Origin: Ananas comosus
Taxonomy: Eukaryota > Streptophyta > Magnoliopsida > Poales > Bromeliaceae
Length of the DNA: 64,000 nt
Direction: 5' to 3'
Assembly: GCF_001540865.1 (NCBI RefSeq)
Contig: NC_033640.1
Coordinates: 6,134,399 to 6,198,398, forward strand
Position numbers and translations under genes: made by a program. The notes below the pieces were generated by a model, which saw only the letters and a program-made list of their open reading frames with translations, did no database searches and was not told the origin of the DNA. Each line of letters opens with the position of its first letter. Within the stretch, counting starts at the first letter, position 1. Of this stretch, positions 46,553-58,450 are shown piece after piece.

Positions 46553-47293
46553 GGGCATGTTTGGTTACCCGTAAGTGAAACAATAAAAGTGGTATTTTGG
46601 CGAAGTGAAATTATTTCGGTTATTTGGATTATAAAAGTAAACATTTAAATGACTTTTGAAAAGTGAACCGATGAGGATTATAACTAAAATCTATTTTTTT
46701 GACTTTGCCAAAAAAATTTTGAAGTCGTTGAAAGTGGGCTGCCTACTCCACGCAACTTACGAACCGCATCAAAAAACCTTCTTCTATACCATCTACAAAA
46801 AATAAAAAAAATCACTGTATCTTAACAAAAAAATACCAACACATCTTAAAAAAAAAAAACAAAAAAAGATACGTGCCTTATTCCATACCATTACCAAAAA
46901 AAAGAAAAAGAAAAAAAAAACTACGCATCTAAAAAAAATCATTTTCTTTTTTCTTTCATTTTTTTGAAACCAAATATTTGAACTCAAAAGTGACTTCTAT
47001 AAAAAATCACTTTTTGAAATCAAAAAGCGATTTGTATAGAAGTTACTTTTCAAAAAGTCACTTCTTGAAAAACGACTCCTATAAAAGTCACTTTTCAAGA
47101 AGTTACTTGTATAGAAGTCACTTCTCAAAAAGTGACTTCTTGAAAAGTGACTTTATAGGAGTCACTACTCAAAAAGTGACTTCTATAAAAATCACTTGTT
47201 GAAAAGCGGCCTTGTTTTTTTTATAAAAATCACTTTTCAAGCAGCTTTATATTTTTTTATTTCTAAACATCGGATTGCAGGTAACCAACTGCC
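46553..47293. mobile_element. MITE with AAGTGACTT palindrome array
   Basis: Ends GGGCATGTTTGGTTACC and, inverted, GGCAGTTGGTTACC. The right third (46985-47245) is a dense array of AAGTGACTT and AAGTCACTT words in both orientations joined by TCTATAAAA and CTTGAAA spacers. GGGCxTGTTTGG-type ends are common in plant MITEs. Target duplication unclear. Confidence 0.6.
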
Positions 47294-48349
47294 TATGAAT
47301 ATCAAAATAAGAGCAAAACTAAAAGAACCTTAACTGGTAAAATTTTGAAACCAATATAAATTAATGCTTGCATATTTTTCTGAAAATAAAGAAGGGGGGA
47401 AAAAAGAATGGATGGTGCAAAACTCTCGCATTTATATAGGTTACTTTTGCACCCAGTCCTTAATCTCGATCGCGACATTCGCAGTACGTTGCTTGTATAT
47501 ATAGAACGTCACGCAAAGTTCCTAAAAAACGGCCGCTCGGGGGAAACAGGGGCCAGCTTTAAGCTGTTGGAAGTGGCGTGGCCGCACCATGCATGTAACT
47601 CCACCTTTTATCTCCATGAGCCACGCGGGAATCACACTACAATTAGTACACCTACGTAATTAACCTAATTACTCGCTTTATCCCTCCTCTAGAAACAAAC
47701 ACCTTTAATTAGCCACTAACAACTTTTTATATATCACTTTAATTTCAGGGGAAGCTAGGTTGAGGTCAAGAGGCATTTTTTTTAGAAAAAAAAGAAGAAG
47801 AAGAAAGAAACACGCTACCTGGTCCATTCCGAAAAAAATAAAACTTAGCTACAGAAGTAAAGTTGCTGGACCTATTATGGTCTTATTAAGTCGATTGTGT
47901 ATCTCATTTTTTAGCTAGTTTGATTGGACGTAGTTATATATTAAACAGTGTAATTACTAATTAGTGATTCATTTTGTTAGACCTACAGCTGCTATATATA
48001 CTTCTATCTATCCTATGTGGCTTATGTTAATTGCTCTTAAGATTAAAATTTGTTTTTTCAACTACTACAGTTGAAGTCTGATGTAATTTCACCTGCAAAG
48101 GTTATGGTTTTCTTTTTCTTTTTCTTTTTCTTTTTTTTGGCAATTCCAAGTAAAGTAGATGTTGATGAAATTAATAATTAATCCAAACCATGGATTTAGA
48201 CCCTCATATGCATAGTTCATTAGACTGGTAGTTCAAAATAGCCTCAAAGTAAAAGTGCACAAGTTGAGAATAACTATTTTTGGTAAAACCGAGATATGAG
48301 ATATTGAAAGAAAAAAAGTGAGACTGATATGTACTATCTAAATAGAGCC
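47294..48349. other. Intergenic, nothing assigned
   Basis: An 83-codon open frame (47408-47659) with no domain and no splice context is not accepted as a gene. The rest is AT-rich DNA with CTTTTT tracts. Confidence 0.35.
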
Positions 48350-48811
48350 TGATAGAATTTCAAGGTATGTAAAATAAATAGAGAAATAAATACATACCAA
48401 AATTCAGGATCAAGATAAAATACGATAACTCACAGAGCGCCAGAGAGAAGAAATTATTGATCAATCTGCGGAAGCGTGAAGTCCGGCTATGATCTGAAAG
48501 TCACGAACCGAACTTAGGTGATTTGGTTTCTCCTCCTATCTCAGGCACTCTACCGTATGGTGTGGAACCGATGGTAATTCTTCACCAGAATGCGTATGAG
48601 AAGGTGGCAGGACCAATACCCCTTTTTATAGAGCTCAGATCGACTTCCCATCAAAGTCTGATTAGGATTCTATTTAAATTTAAATTAGATGGGATAGGGA
48701 TAAAAATATATCATATCAAATAGTTCTATATCTGTTAGGATTGACCTTTATCTATAGCAAATCCTAATTTAAATATGATTAATTGGGCCACAATATATGG
48801 AAATCCTAACA
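48350..48811 (-). repeat. 3' LTR of minus-strand copia element
   Basis: TGATAGAATTTC to ATCCTAACA on plus. It contains ~20 bp (CTTCACCAGAATGCGTATGA) not present in the partner LTR at 54766. Confidence 0.88.
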
Positions 48812-49170
48812 ATCTCCCACTTGGCTCATTTTAATTATATTCCATGAACGAATTTTCTATACTCCAATCTTTACTGCGCATTATTGAAAACTTTATGGTC
48901 AAATACCTGAGAACTCACTTGATCTTTAGCTCAAACTAAAAGACTACAATGATAGGAACTATGACGGTCCACCTCTTCATAACGAAATTTTCCTTCCATA
49001 ATTACCGTATCATCTTCACCTCCTAGCCAAGTACTTTATATGACACAACTTTATGAATGAATTTAAACTGTATATTCATTCGTTAATAGACAAAACTTTA
49101 TGTCTATTAAATGGTCCAACACAGCTGCATTAAATTTTAACTTTATTGAAAAAAGATAGATGTTGCAACT

Positions 49171-52100
49171 TTATATATCAAAAGAACTAATCAAACCCAT
49201 ACTTTTAACACGATCCGTAGATGACCCAGGTACCGGCCCCTTGGTCATTGGGTTTGCAATCATACATTTGGTACTGATGTATTCAATTGTAGCATAACCT
49301 TCATCTATCTTCTCTCTCACAATAAGATATTTTGTGTCCAAGTGTTTACACCTTGCTGTAATCTTGTTGTTATTGGCAAAGAAAACCGCAGCTGAACTAT
49401 CACAGAAATCCTTATTGGATAAACACCGGAGTCCACAATTCTTTAAGTCTGTGATAAAATTCCTAAGCCAAATAACCTGTAATGTGGTCTCGTAACATAC
49501 AATATGATTCAAAGTTTCTTTCAAATACCTCATAACCTTTTTTAGCAGCATTCCAATGCTCCATACCTGGATTACTTTGATACCTGCCAAGTAATCCAAT
49601 GGCAAAAGTAATATCCGGACATATGCATGTCTGTACATACATAAGACTACCAACTGCAGAGGCATAGGGCATGTTTTTCATATGTTCAATTTCTAATTGG
49701 TTTTTAGGACACTGAAAAGCATTAAGCTTATCCCCTTTCTGGACAGGAGCAACATTGGGCTTATAATTATGCATTTCAAAATTTTTCAAAACTTTCTTTA
49801 CATAGGCCTTTTGAGATAGACCAAGTAAACCTTTATGTCTATCCCTTTTAATTTCAATACCAAGAACATATGAGGCCTCATCTAAACTTTCATTTCAAAA
49901 TTTTAGAAAAGAAATTCTTTAGTGTTATGCAATAGTCCAAAATCATTACTGGCAAGCAAAATATAATCAATATAAAGGACTAAGAAAATTATTTTACTCC
50001 CACTAACATTTAGATAAATACATTGATCAACAATGCTTTTCTTAAAACCAAAGGTCAAAATAGTTTGTTTAAATTTTAAATACCATTATCGGGAGGCCTG
50101 TTTTAGTCCATATATTGATTTCTTTAATTTGCATACCAAGTGCTCCTTTCCCTTTTGCGAGAATCCTTCAAGTTGATTCATATACACCTTTTTATAGAGA
50201 TCCCCATTTAAAATAGTTTTTACATCCATCTGGTGTAGCTTGAGATCAAAATGAGCAACCAGAGCCATAATTATACAGAAAGATTCCTTTCTAGATATTG
50301 GAGAGAAAGTCTCTTTATAGTCAATGCATTCTTTCTGAGTAAATTCTTTTGTCATAAGACGGGCCTTGTATTCTCTATGTTACTTTTGGAGTCCTATTTG
50401 ATTTTATAAACTCACTTGCATCATACGGGTTTAACTCCTATAGGTAACTCAACAAGATCCCATGCCTTATTGTGGTTCATGGATTCAATCTCATCCTTCA
50501 TGGCATTATACCATTCCGTAGAATTATTACTATTTATAGCTTCGGAAAAATTAAGAAGATCATCTAAACTCTGGCCATTCTCATAAAGATAGACAATATA
50601 ATCACTGGATATAGCCGGTCTTCTCTATCTTGAGGATCTTCTTAAATCTATCTGATTATCCACATGTATATCTTGATGTGGATTATTCATTTGTATATCT
50701 TGATGTAAATTATTAATTTGTACATCTTGATGTGAATTTTTCACTTGTATATCTTGATATGAATTATCAATGATAGGTTCACAATGATTTTGTGGTTCCA
50801 AAACGATTCGTTGTTCTATTGGAATAGGAATCATTAAATCATGAGGGACAATAGTGGGTCTGTCAAATACAGAATCCGAATGCTCTTTAATTTCCTCAAA
50901 TTTAATGAACCAAGGTTCAGAGCTCCCACTAATTGCACCATTCTCAACAAACTGTGCTGTTTTGATTTCTGCAATCTTTATAGGAAGTGATGGACAGTAA
51001 AACTTATACCTTTTGGATTTTTCTGAATAACCAATAAAATATCCTGATATGGTTCGAGGATCTAATTTCTTTATTTGTGGATTATACAATTTGGCCTCAG
51101 CTTGACAACCCCATGTATGAAAATGTCTTAAACTGGAATTCCTACTTGTCCAAAACTCAAAGGAGTCTTAGTGACAGCCTTAGTAGGGACCTGATTAAGA
51201 ATATATAGGGCAATTTTGAGTACCTCACTCCACAATGATATCGGAAGGTAGAATTACTGATCATACTCCTGAGCATATCAATTAATATGCGGTTCCTTCT
51301 TTCAGCAACACCATTCTAATCAAGTGTTCCTGGCATGGGGTATTGTGGAACAATTCCGCACTGCTCCAGAAACTTAGCAAAAGGCCCAGGAACTTGGCCT
51401 TTATCTGTTTCTCTACCAAAATATTCACCACCCCTGTCTGATCTAACTACTTTTATCATTTTCTCGAGTTGATTCTCTACTTCAGCCTTATATGCCTTAA
51501 AGGCATCTAATGCTTCAGATTTTTCTTTAAGCAAGTAAAGATATCAATATCGAGAGTAGTCATCATTAAATGTGATAAAATATTTATGGCCAGTAATTGA
51601 GAGAGAAAGAGGCCCGCATATATCGGTATGAATCAACTCTAGTGTTCCATCACATCTTTTAGCACCTTTAGAAGAGATTTTGGTCTGCTTTCCCTTTATG
51701 CAGTCCACACATATTCCAAAGTCAGAGAAGTCAAAATCATTTAAAATGCCTTCTCTAATTAACCTTTGGATTCTCTGTTTCGAGATGTGTCCTAACCTCT
51801 TATGCCATAATATGGATGACTTTTCATTATTAATGCCACGTTTTGATCCAACATTTTCGTGCATGGTAAGAAGAATTTCACTATATGAATCATCTAAAGA
51901 GACTTTATATAGATTATTTTTCAAAACACCAGAGCCAACTATTTGAGATTTATAGGATAAAGAAAAAAACTTTATTATTAAAACTGAAATTATATTCCAA
52001 TCCAACAAGTTTGGAAATAGAAATTAAATTCTTAGAAAAATTTGGAACATTAAATGTATCAATTAAATCCAAAATGTGACCAGTAGAAAGAACTAATCTA

Positions 52101-52260
52101 AATGGTCGTACAAATTCTACTTTAGATGGATTTCCTTCAGCTGTATAGATAGTCGCTTCATCTTTACTGGGTTTTCTCCGATTCTGAAATCCCTACATGG
52201 AATTCGCCACGTGGAATGTGGCATCAGAGTCAATCCACCAAGTATTAGACGGAACTGAAA
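49171..52260 (-). pseudogene. copia pol, broken (minus strand)
   Basis: On minus: protease WWIDSDATFHV (the Gly of DSGA is Asp), GAG-pre-integrase ILWHKRLGHISKQRI, integrase with HTD, SDRGGEY and NGVAERRN (a stop stands just before NGVAE), linker with four NNxHQDI-type repeats (50640-50770), reverse transcriptase (KLHQMDVKTILNGDL; box YIDY), then RNase H 49171-49790. Stops or shifts lie near 51315, 50625, 50090 and 49880. Confidence 0.87.
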
Positions 52261-52319
52261 CTAAATGCAACTCATGCATCAAAATCAAAAATTTACCTTT
52301 CTTCTGGAGTCATTTCTGA

Positions 52320-53110
52320 TACTTTTGACAGTCCTTCTTTATATGACCATTTTTCTTACAAAAGAAGCACTTAGGAGTCCAATTACTTGATTGGCTTTGT
52401 GAACTAGATGAAACTTCCTTATTCTTTCTTTTTTAGTCATTCTTACCTTTACCATTCTTAGCACGCTTTATTTGTCTCTTTTGAGAAATAAAATTAACTG
52501 TATTTTGTTTCTCTTGTATTAATCTGTCTTCCTCTTGCACACACATGGTCAGCAATTCATTAATTGACCATTTATCTTTATGTGTGTTATAAGAGATCTG
52601 AAATGGTCCATATTCAGATGACAAAGAGTTCAAAATAAAGTGCACTAAGAATGAATCAGAGATGGTTACTTCAAGTGTGGTGAGTTGCGCTGCAATATCT
52701 CGTATTTCCATAATATGCTCGCGAATCGAGCCATTTCCGGAGTACTTCATGGAAGATAGTTTATTCATTAAGGTGCTCGCCAAGGCTTTATCGGAGCTGA
52801 CAAATTGCTCCTCAATGGCCTTTAGATAATTCTTGGCTTTATCACATTTTGGGATTGATCCCCTTATGCATTTTTATGCCCTTGACTTTATGAGCATCAA
52901 ACTTAAGCGGTTAGATTGCTCCCACTTTTTCTGCGCTGATTCCTGTTGTGGAGTCATTGGCTCCACTACCTTAGGCGGTTGTTCAGCGCGCAGAGCCAAA
53001 TCTAAATCCATATAGCCCAAAATGAATATGATCTGTTCTTTCCACTCCGAATAATTAGAACCATTACGTATAGAAACAGATTCACCAATAGGAACAGAAA
53101 ATGGAGTCAT
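52320..53110 (-). pseudogene. copia gag (minus strand)
   Basis: Probable start ATG at 53110 (MTPFSVPIGESV), then SNYSEWKEQI, and after a break the 116-codon part with YSGNGSIREHIMEIRDIAAQ. The zinc knuckle CFFCKKNGHIKKDC near 52340-52380 is a complete CX2CX4HX4C motif, unlike that of the 41-46 kb element. Confidence 0.83.
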
Positions 53111-53185
53111 AGCTGAAAAATAAAATGCATGCTTTATCAATAAAATACCACATCATAAATTACCACACCAAAATTAAAAAAATAC

Positions 53186-53490
53186 ACTTTATATGACATC
53201 ACATCCCCTCCTTTGGGAGCAGAGTTATGAGCATAAGTATTTTTCGATCTTTATGCATATACTTTGTATGCCATCACAACCCCTCCTTTGGGAGCAGAGT
53301 TACGAGCATAAATATGCAATCATTCTTTATGCATATACTTTATATGACATCACAACCCCTCCTTTGGGAGCAGAGTTATGAGCATAAGTATTTTTCGTTC
53401 CTTATGCATATACTTTATATGACATCACAACCCCTCCTTTGGGAGCAGAGTTATGAGTATAAATATGCAATCTCTTTATCAGAGACTAAT
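53186..53490. repeat. Four-copy 75-bp tandem repeat in copia leader
   Basis: Units start at 53186, 53261, 53337 and 53412. Each has CACAACCCCTCCTTTGGGAG followed by CAGAGTTATGAGCATAA and a short variable tail. They lie between the primer site and gag on the element's own strand. Spacing is regular but there are no unique spacers, so this is not a CRISPR. Confidence 0.9.
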
Positions 53491-54750
53491 TAAACTTTCT
53501 GCAAGTCGTAGTAATTTTAAATTTTTCATATGAAAAAATCGTTAGCTTTGGCCAGGCAAATTTCTCCAAACAAGTTATAAGAAAATTACCATCCTGCACC
53601 ACCCATGTACCTTCATGTCTAGACCTTATTTGGGAGCAGACTAAACATAATATCAGGGTGCAATTTTCGCATGCACTTCTTTAAAGCAATTAATTTATCT
53701 TTTCTTCCGGTCGAGGCCGCTTTGGCTTGCACCCGAACAGTTGAAGCAATAAATTAATCTGACTTAGTGCTACTTGATTGACATGAAAATTATCCGGAAG
53801 CACTACTTTAAAGTAAATTAAATTATTTTTTTTTTAATTAGGGCCGCTTTGACTTGCACCTAACCAATCGAAATAATAAATTAATTTAACTTAGCGCCAA
53901 ACATTAAATAATCGACAAACAATTATGATTATTTAATTTTCATGTTTATCCGGTCAAAATAAGAATATAGATGCGATTATTTAAAACATGACATCGCAAT
54001 CAAATCTAAGCTTTATATATTCTAATTTGACCATAAATATAAGACAAATAAATTTATGATAAATTAATATTGTATGCAAGATTAAATCTTTATGTGAACG
54101 GATTCTTTATGTTTCCGAACACATTATTAAAGATAAAGACTCCAAAGGATTGATTCAGATAAATAAAAGAATTTAAGTGCGTAATGGGCTTAAAATGGGA
54201 CACCTAGTAAGTACAAATTGGCAAAAGGGAACCCAATAAGTAATTACGGGTTCAATCTTAATAGGTTCAACTCTTATCCGTATCTTAATTAAGCAATCCA
54301 TCACACTGAATAAACCGAAACAATATTATGATGCAACTCATGATTACGTACTATTGCACTAATGAATTGGCTAGTCAACTTAACCCAACAAAAAGTTTGA
54401 CCGATACAAAAGCTAGCCAAATCATTGATGCGGTAAATTGATCCTTTTCGTCAATCTTCTTCTATTAATACGGTTTCATCAAAAAAACATAAAACCCAAA
54501 ACAAGGTCAACCCATGCTACATCAGACATGAAGATGTCACCGCGTGAGAGCAAGAGCCACAATTTACGACATCTTACAGGGTATGAACACCAATTTGAAG
54601 AAGATGAAGAATAATTTATAAGTTGTGCTAGGCCACATCAAATCTGGCTATGATTCGAAATCGCAAGATGCTTTTCTTACATAATTCTAAAATTCATTAT
54701 AATTCAATCCGATCAAAGAATGCATGCATACAATATTAAAATTATCGCGT

Positions 54751-54763
54751 GGCTCTGATACCA
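54751..54763 (-). other. Primer-binding site, initiator tRNA-Met
   Basis: On minus TGGTATCAGAGCC, two bases inside the 5' LTR of the minus-strand copia element. Confidence 0.88.
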
Positions 54764-54765
54764 AT

Positions 54766-55213
54766 TGATAGAATTTCAAGGTATGTAAAATAAATAGAGA
54801 AATGAATACATACCAAAATTCAGGAACAAAATAAAATACGATAACTCACAGAGCACTATAGAGAAGAAATTCTTGATTAATCTGCGGAAGCGTGAAGTCC
54901 GGCTATGATCTGAAAATCACGAACCGAACTTCGAACTTGGGTGATTTGGTTTCTCCTTCTATCTCAGGCACTTTACCGTATGATGTGGAACCGATGGTAA
55001 TTCTGGTGGCAGGACCAATACCCCTTTATATAGAGTCAAGATCGACTTCCAATCAAAGTCTGATTAGAATTCTATTTAAATTTAAATTAGATGGGATAGG
55101 GATAAAAATATACCATATCAAATAGTACTATATCTGTTAGGATTGACCTTTATTTATAGCAAATTATAATTTAAATATAATTAATTGGGCCATAACATAT
55201 GAAAATTCTAACA
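54766..55213 (-). repeat. 5' LTR of minus-strand copia element
   Basis: 448 bp, TGATAGAATTTC to ATTCTAACA on plus; partner of 48350-48811. The primer site lies directly to its left. Confidence 0.88.
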
Positions 55214-55680
55214 GGGCCTTCATATTATATTTTGTTAGTGCGCTTTTCAATATTGAGCCAAACTCATTCTAGTGGGAGCCATTATTCTAACTCAGCGCAC
55301 TAGGCGGCCGCGAGTACTATAGCTCGATTGAGCTCGCAAATACTATAAATTATTATCTGAATCTGACCGAATCATGTATAGTTGATGCCGCATGAATACT
55401 TTTGCAGTTCACATGTATATTTATTCATATACATGGTGAAGAATTTATAAGCGCATTAATTAAATTATTATTCCACCAAAGGATATAAAGTTTTGATCAG
55501 TGCTTTGTTGCATGGATCGTAAGTGAGGTATATCGTGCACCCTTTACTATAATTTAGGTCATGTCATTGTCGCGGCACCATGTCTTGCCCCCCCCCATCT
55601 CTTATATATGAGCATGTATGAACCTCTCCATCTCATTGGGATTAATACATGTGCAAGTGATTGAGCTACCGAGACTCCGC

Positions 55681-55681
<1 letters not shown>
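55214..55681 (+). promoter_or_regulatory. Upstream region of the DUF599 gene
   Basis: Between the copia LTR and the GA tract of the 5' leader. TATATATG near 55604 is a possible TATA element about 150 bp before the ATG. No other promoter motif can be supported. The copia element begins only ~540 bp upstream of the start codon. Confidence 0.35.

Positions 55682-55728
<47 letters not shown>
55682..55728 (+). repeat. (GA)n tract in 5' leader of DUF599 gene
   Basis: About 23 GA units ending 25 bp before the start ATG. Plant GAGA-binding BBR/BPC proteins bind such tracts, so it may influence expression; this is inference. Confidence 0.85.
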
Positions 55729-55732
<4 letters not shown>

Positions 55733-55752
55733 AGAGAAGGGGATATATATAT

Positions 55753-57570
55753 ATGGAGTGGAGAAAGAGCTACTTGGATTTGATTCTTGTGCCCTTGGCG
55801 CTCTTCTTCCCCATGCTCTACCATGTTTGGCTTTGGCGAAAGGTCCGATCGCGGCCCCACGAGACCATCATCGGTATCAACTCCGCCGGCCGCCGCCTCT
55901 GGGTCGTCGCCATGATCAAGGTACGGCGGCTGATTTTCCCGCCTTTCGTTGGTCGATCGGTTTCCTAAATCGCAGTTCTTAATTAACTCAAAATTAATTA
56001 ATTGATATAATTAATTATTTCTGCGAAATTAATTACTCGAATAATTTCCTTTGGTTACTCTTTTACGTAGCCTCCGAAAGGAATGCTACTGATAACTAAA
56101 TTTAATTATAAAGGAAATGGTTTTGATAGATGAGTAATAATAACTCTCAAGGAAATGTACAAAATTAATGAGGGATATATCCCAGGGATTAATTTGCTGG
56201 TGTAATGTTATTATTATCCTATATAATTAATTAAGTCATTCTAATCGTAGAGAAATTAATTGTTGCAAAATCGATCTTCATCGTAAAATTAATTTGCATG
56301 CGCATATATATGTTTATGTATGTAATTAAGCATATATTGGAGAAATTAACTAACTAATTAATGCATGTACAGGACAACGAGAAGAAGAACATATTGGCGG
56401 TGCAGTCGATCCGGAACGCGCTGATGGGGTCGACGCTGATGGGCACGACGTCGATCCTGCTGTGCTCCGGCCTGGCTGCCGTGATCAGCAGCACGTACAG
56501 CGTCAAGAAGNAAAACATATGTAAAAGAATTTAGAATTCAGCGTTCAAAATTCTTTTACACATATTTTTTTAAATATCATAGTATATATCTCTATTACAT
56601 TAAATTATAATTAAAAATAAAAAATAAAATTTTAGAACAAAGATGATGCACCGGGTGCACCAAAAAAGTCTCACTGTTCTCCCAAATGGAAGAGCAGCAG
56701 GGCGATAGCCCCGCCTGGCTCGGGTGCCACGTGGCGCCGAGCCAGGGCGTCCTCAAATTAGCCTTTCTGGACACCATGTCCATAAAATTTTTGTCCCAAA
56801 ATTAATGAGGGATATATCCCAGGGATTAATTTGCTGGTGTAATGTTATTATTATACTATATAATTAATTAAGTCATTCTAATCATAGAGAAATTAATTGT
56901 TGCAAAATCGATCTTCATCGTAAAATTAATTTGCATGCGCATATATATGTTTATGTATGTAATTAAGCATATATTGGACAAATTAATTAATTAATTAATG
57001 CATGTACAGGACAACGAGAAGAAGAACATATTGGCGGTGCAGTCGATCCGGAACGCGCTGATGGGGTCGACGCTGATGGGCACGACGTCGATCCTGCTGT
57101 GCTCCGGCCTGGCTGCCGTGATCAGCAGCACGTACAGCGTCAAGAAGCCGCTGTTCAACGACACCGTGTTCGGCGCCCACGGCGAGTTCATGATCTCCCT
57201 CAAATACGTCACCCTCCTCCTCTTCTTCCTCTTCGCCTTCCTCTGCTACTCCCTCTCCATCCGCTTCCTCAACCAGGTCAACTTCCTCATCAACGTCACC
57301 GCCAGCGCGCTCTCCGGCCTCGACGCGCCTGCCGGGCTGTCGCAGGACTACGTCTGCGACCTGCTGGAGAAGGGATTCGCTCTCAACACCGTGGGCAACC
57401 GGCTGTTCTACGCTGCGCTGCCGCTGCTGCTGTGGATCTTCGGGCCGGTTTTGGCGTTCTTGTGCTCTCTCATCATGGTGCCGATTCTGTATAATCTTGA
57501 CGTCGTGTGCGTGGGAGGGAAGGGTGGTTCCAACCCTGTTGGGAAAGCGGAGAAGACGATGCCGGTGTAA
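55753..57570 (+). CDS. DUF599 family membrane protein
   Basis: Two exons, 55753-55920 (ATCAAG|GTACGG) and 57010-57570 (TACAG|GACAAC), phase 0, giving 242 aa, the usual size of plant DUF599 proteins. It begins MEWRKSYLDLILVP. Predicted membrane segments lie at about residues 9-28, 74-94, 117-138 and 187-214; the conserved features HETIIGINSAGRRLWV, NEKKNILAVQSIRN and GFALNTVGNRLFY are present. The family is of unknown function. The C-terminus is short and basic. The exon 2 sequence is GC-rich with strong C/G third positions, as in grass-like monocot genes. The intron contains a duplicate of the exon 2 head (56373-56510) ending in an N; the copy at 57010 is the one that continues to the stop. 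Confidence 0.9.
56161..56511 (+). repeat. Duplicated intron end plus exon-2 head, ends in N
   Basis: 56161-56510 repeats 56798-57147 with only a few substitutions, all in the intron part. It includes the acceptor and 138 bp of exon 2 (46 codons), then breaks at a single N (56511). Both copies have the same acceptor TGTACAG|GACAAC. This is either an assembly join or a real tandem duplication with a 287-bp insertion. Confidence 0.9.
56512..56797. other. Sequence between exon-head duplicates
   Basis: Contains an inverted pair (TATGTAAAAGAATTT / AAATTCTTTTACACATA) next to the N and a GC hairpin (CCTGGCTCGG..CCGAGCCAGG) near 56715-56750. It looks like a small transposon or retro-derived insert. 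No coding signal. Confidence 0.5.
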
Positions 57571-57912
57571 CCACAATACTAGTAATAATCACATTAATTA
57601 ATGGCGGGGTTCTTCTTGGGCCGATCTGGGCCGGACTGGGCCAATCATCCATCCACCGTGATTGATTGTCAGGGGACAAGTGTTCCACTTGGTCATGGTC
57701 ATGTGCCTTTTATTGTTATGTATTGAACTAATTAATTTTAATTGCATTATCTATTTGTGCTATCGAGAGTAGTAGTAGTACGTATAAGCCTTTCTCTAGC
57801 TTCTTTCTCTCTCTCTCTCTCTCTCTCTCTAAAAAAAAAAAACAAAAACAAAAAAAAGGAGCTTTTTCTCCCCCATCAATTTTTCGGACAACATTGCAAT
57901 CTATGATATTAT

Positions 57913-58450
57913 ATAGAGCTAGGCTGGTATACTATTGGTAGCACAGAGGCCTCCGTGCTACCAAGTTGTTTTCAATGATGCGGCTTATAAATCGACGATC
58001 GGCTCCGTTAGACTTGATGAAAGTATTTGGAAATTAAATTTCATAATTTTTCGACATCATTTATCAATCAAACGAGTAGTCTAAAAATGAACGGCTGAAA
58101 ATGAAAATCTCATAAAAAATAGTGATAAAGAATTCAAATTTCAAATCGGAAGTATTGGTCTTGTTATTGATGTTAAGTAGAATTTTCTATTAAATTTTCA
58201 TCTAATTTGGATACTTCTACACCGTTGAACTTTAAAACGCATCATATCTACCATTAAAATTGTTAATTTTGGAACTTTTTGATCACTAACCAAATGATGT
58301 CGAAAAATTATGAAATTTAGTTTCCAAATACTTTTAATAGTGTAGATCAAGTCTAACGGAGCCGATCCTCGATTTGAAAGCCGCATTATTGAAAACAACT
58401 TGGTAGCACGGAGGCCTCCGTGCTACCGATAGTATACCAGCCTAGCTCAT
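57913..58450. mobile_element. Modular MITE, GGTAGCACGGAGG type, copy 2
   Basis: Ends GAGCTAGGCTGGTATACTAT and its inverted copy at the right. The right end holds a perfect 26-bp palindrome with the half-site GGTAGCACGGAGG. The arms are about 170 bp. It aligns along its length with 37651-38188. TA-rich DNA flanks it on both sides. It lies ~340 bp past the DUF599 stop. Confidence 0.8.

Larger units (their letters stand above)
48350..55213 (-). mobile_element. Ty1/copia retrotransposon, minus strand
   Basis: About 6.9 kb: 5' LTR 54766-55213, primer site on minus TGGTATCAGAGCC (54751-54763), four 75-bp tandem repeats in the leader, gag 52320-53110, pol 49171-52260, purine tract on minus GTGGGAGAT, 3' LTR 48350-48811. 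The 5-bp flanks GAGCC and GGGCC differ at one base. The two LTRs are very similar apart from a ~20-bp indel, so the insertion is younger than the copia element at 41451. Stops in pol and a mutated reverse transcriptase box show it is not active. Confidence 0.9.

Noticed and set aside
47408..47659. 83-codon frame as a possible gene
   Set aside because: No recognisable domain, transit peptide or splice partner; sits in repeat-rich DNA.
53186..53490. Regularly spaced repeats resembling a CRISPR
   Set aside because: Units are contiguous 75-bp tandem copies without unique spacers, inside a copia element of a plant genome.
56995..57576. 193-codon frame antisense to DUF599 exon 2
   Set aside because: Shadow of the GC-rich coding exon; Arg/Glu/His-rich with no domain.
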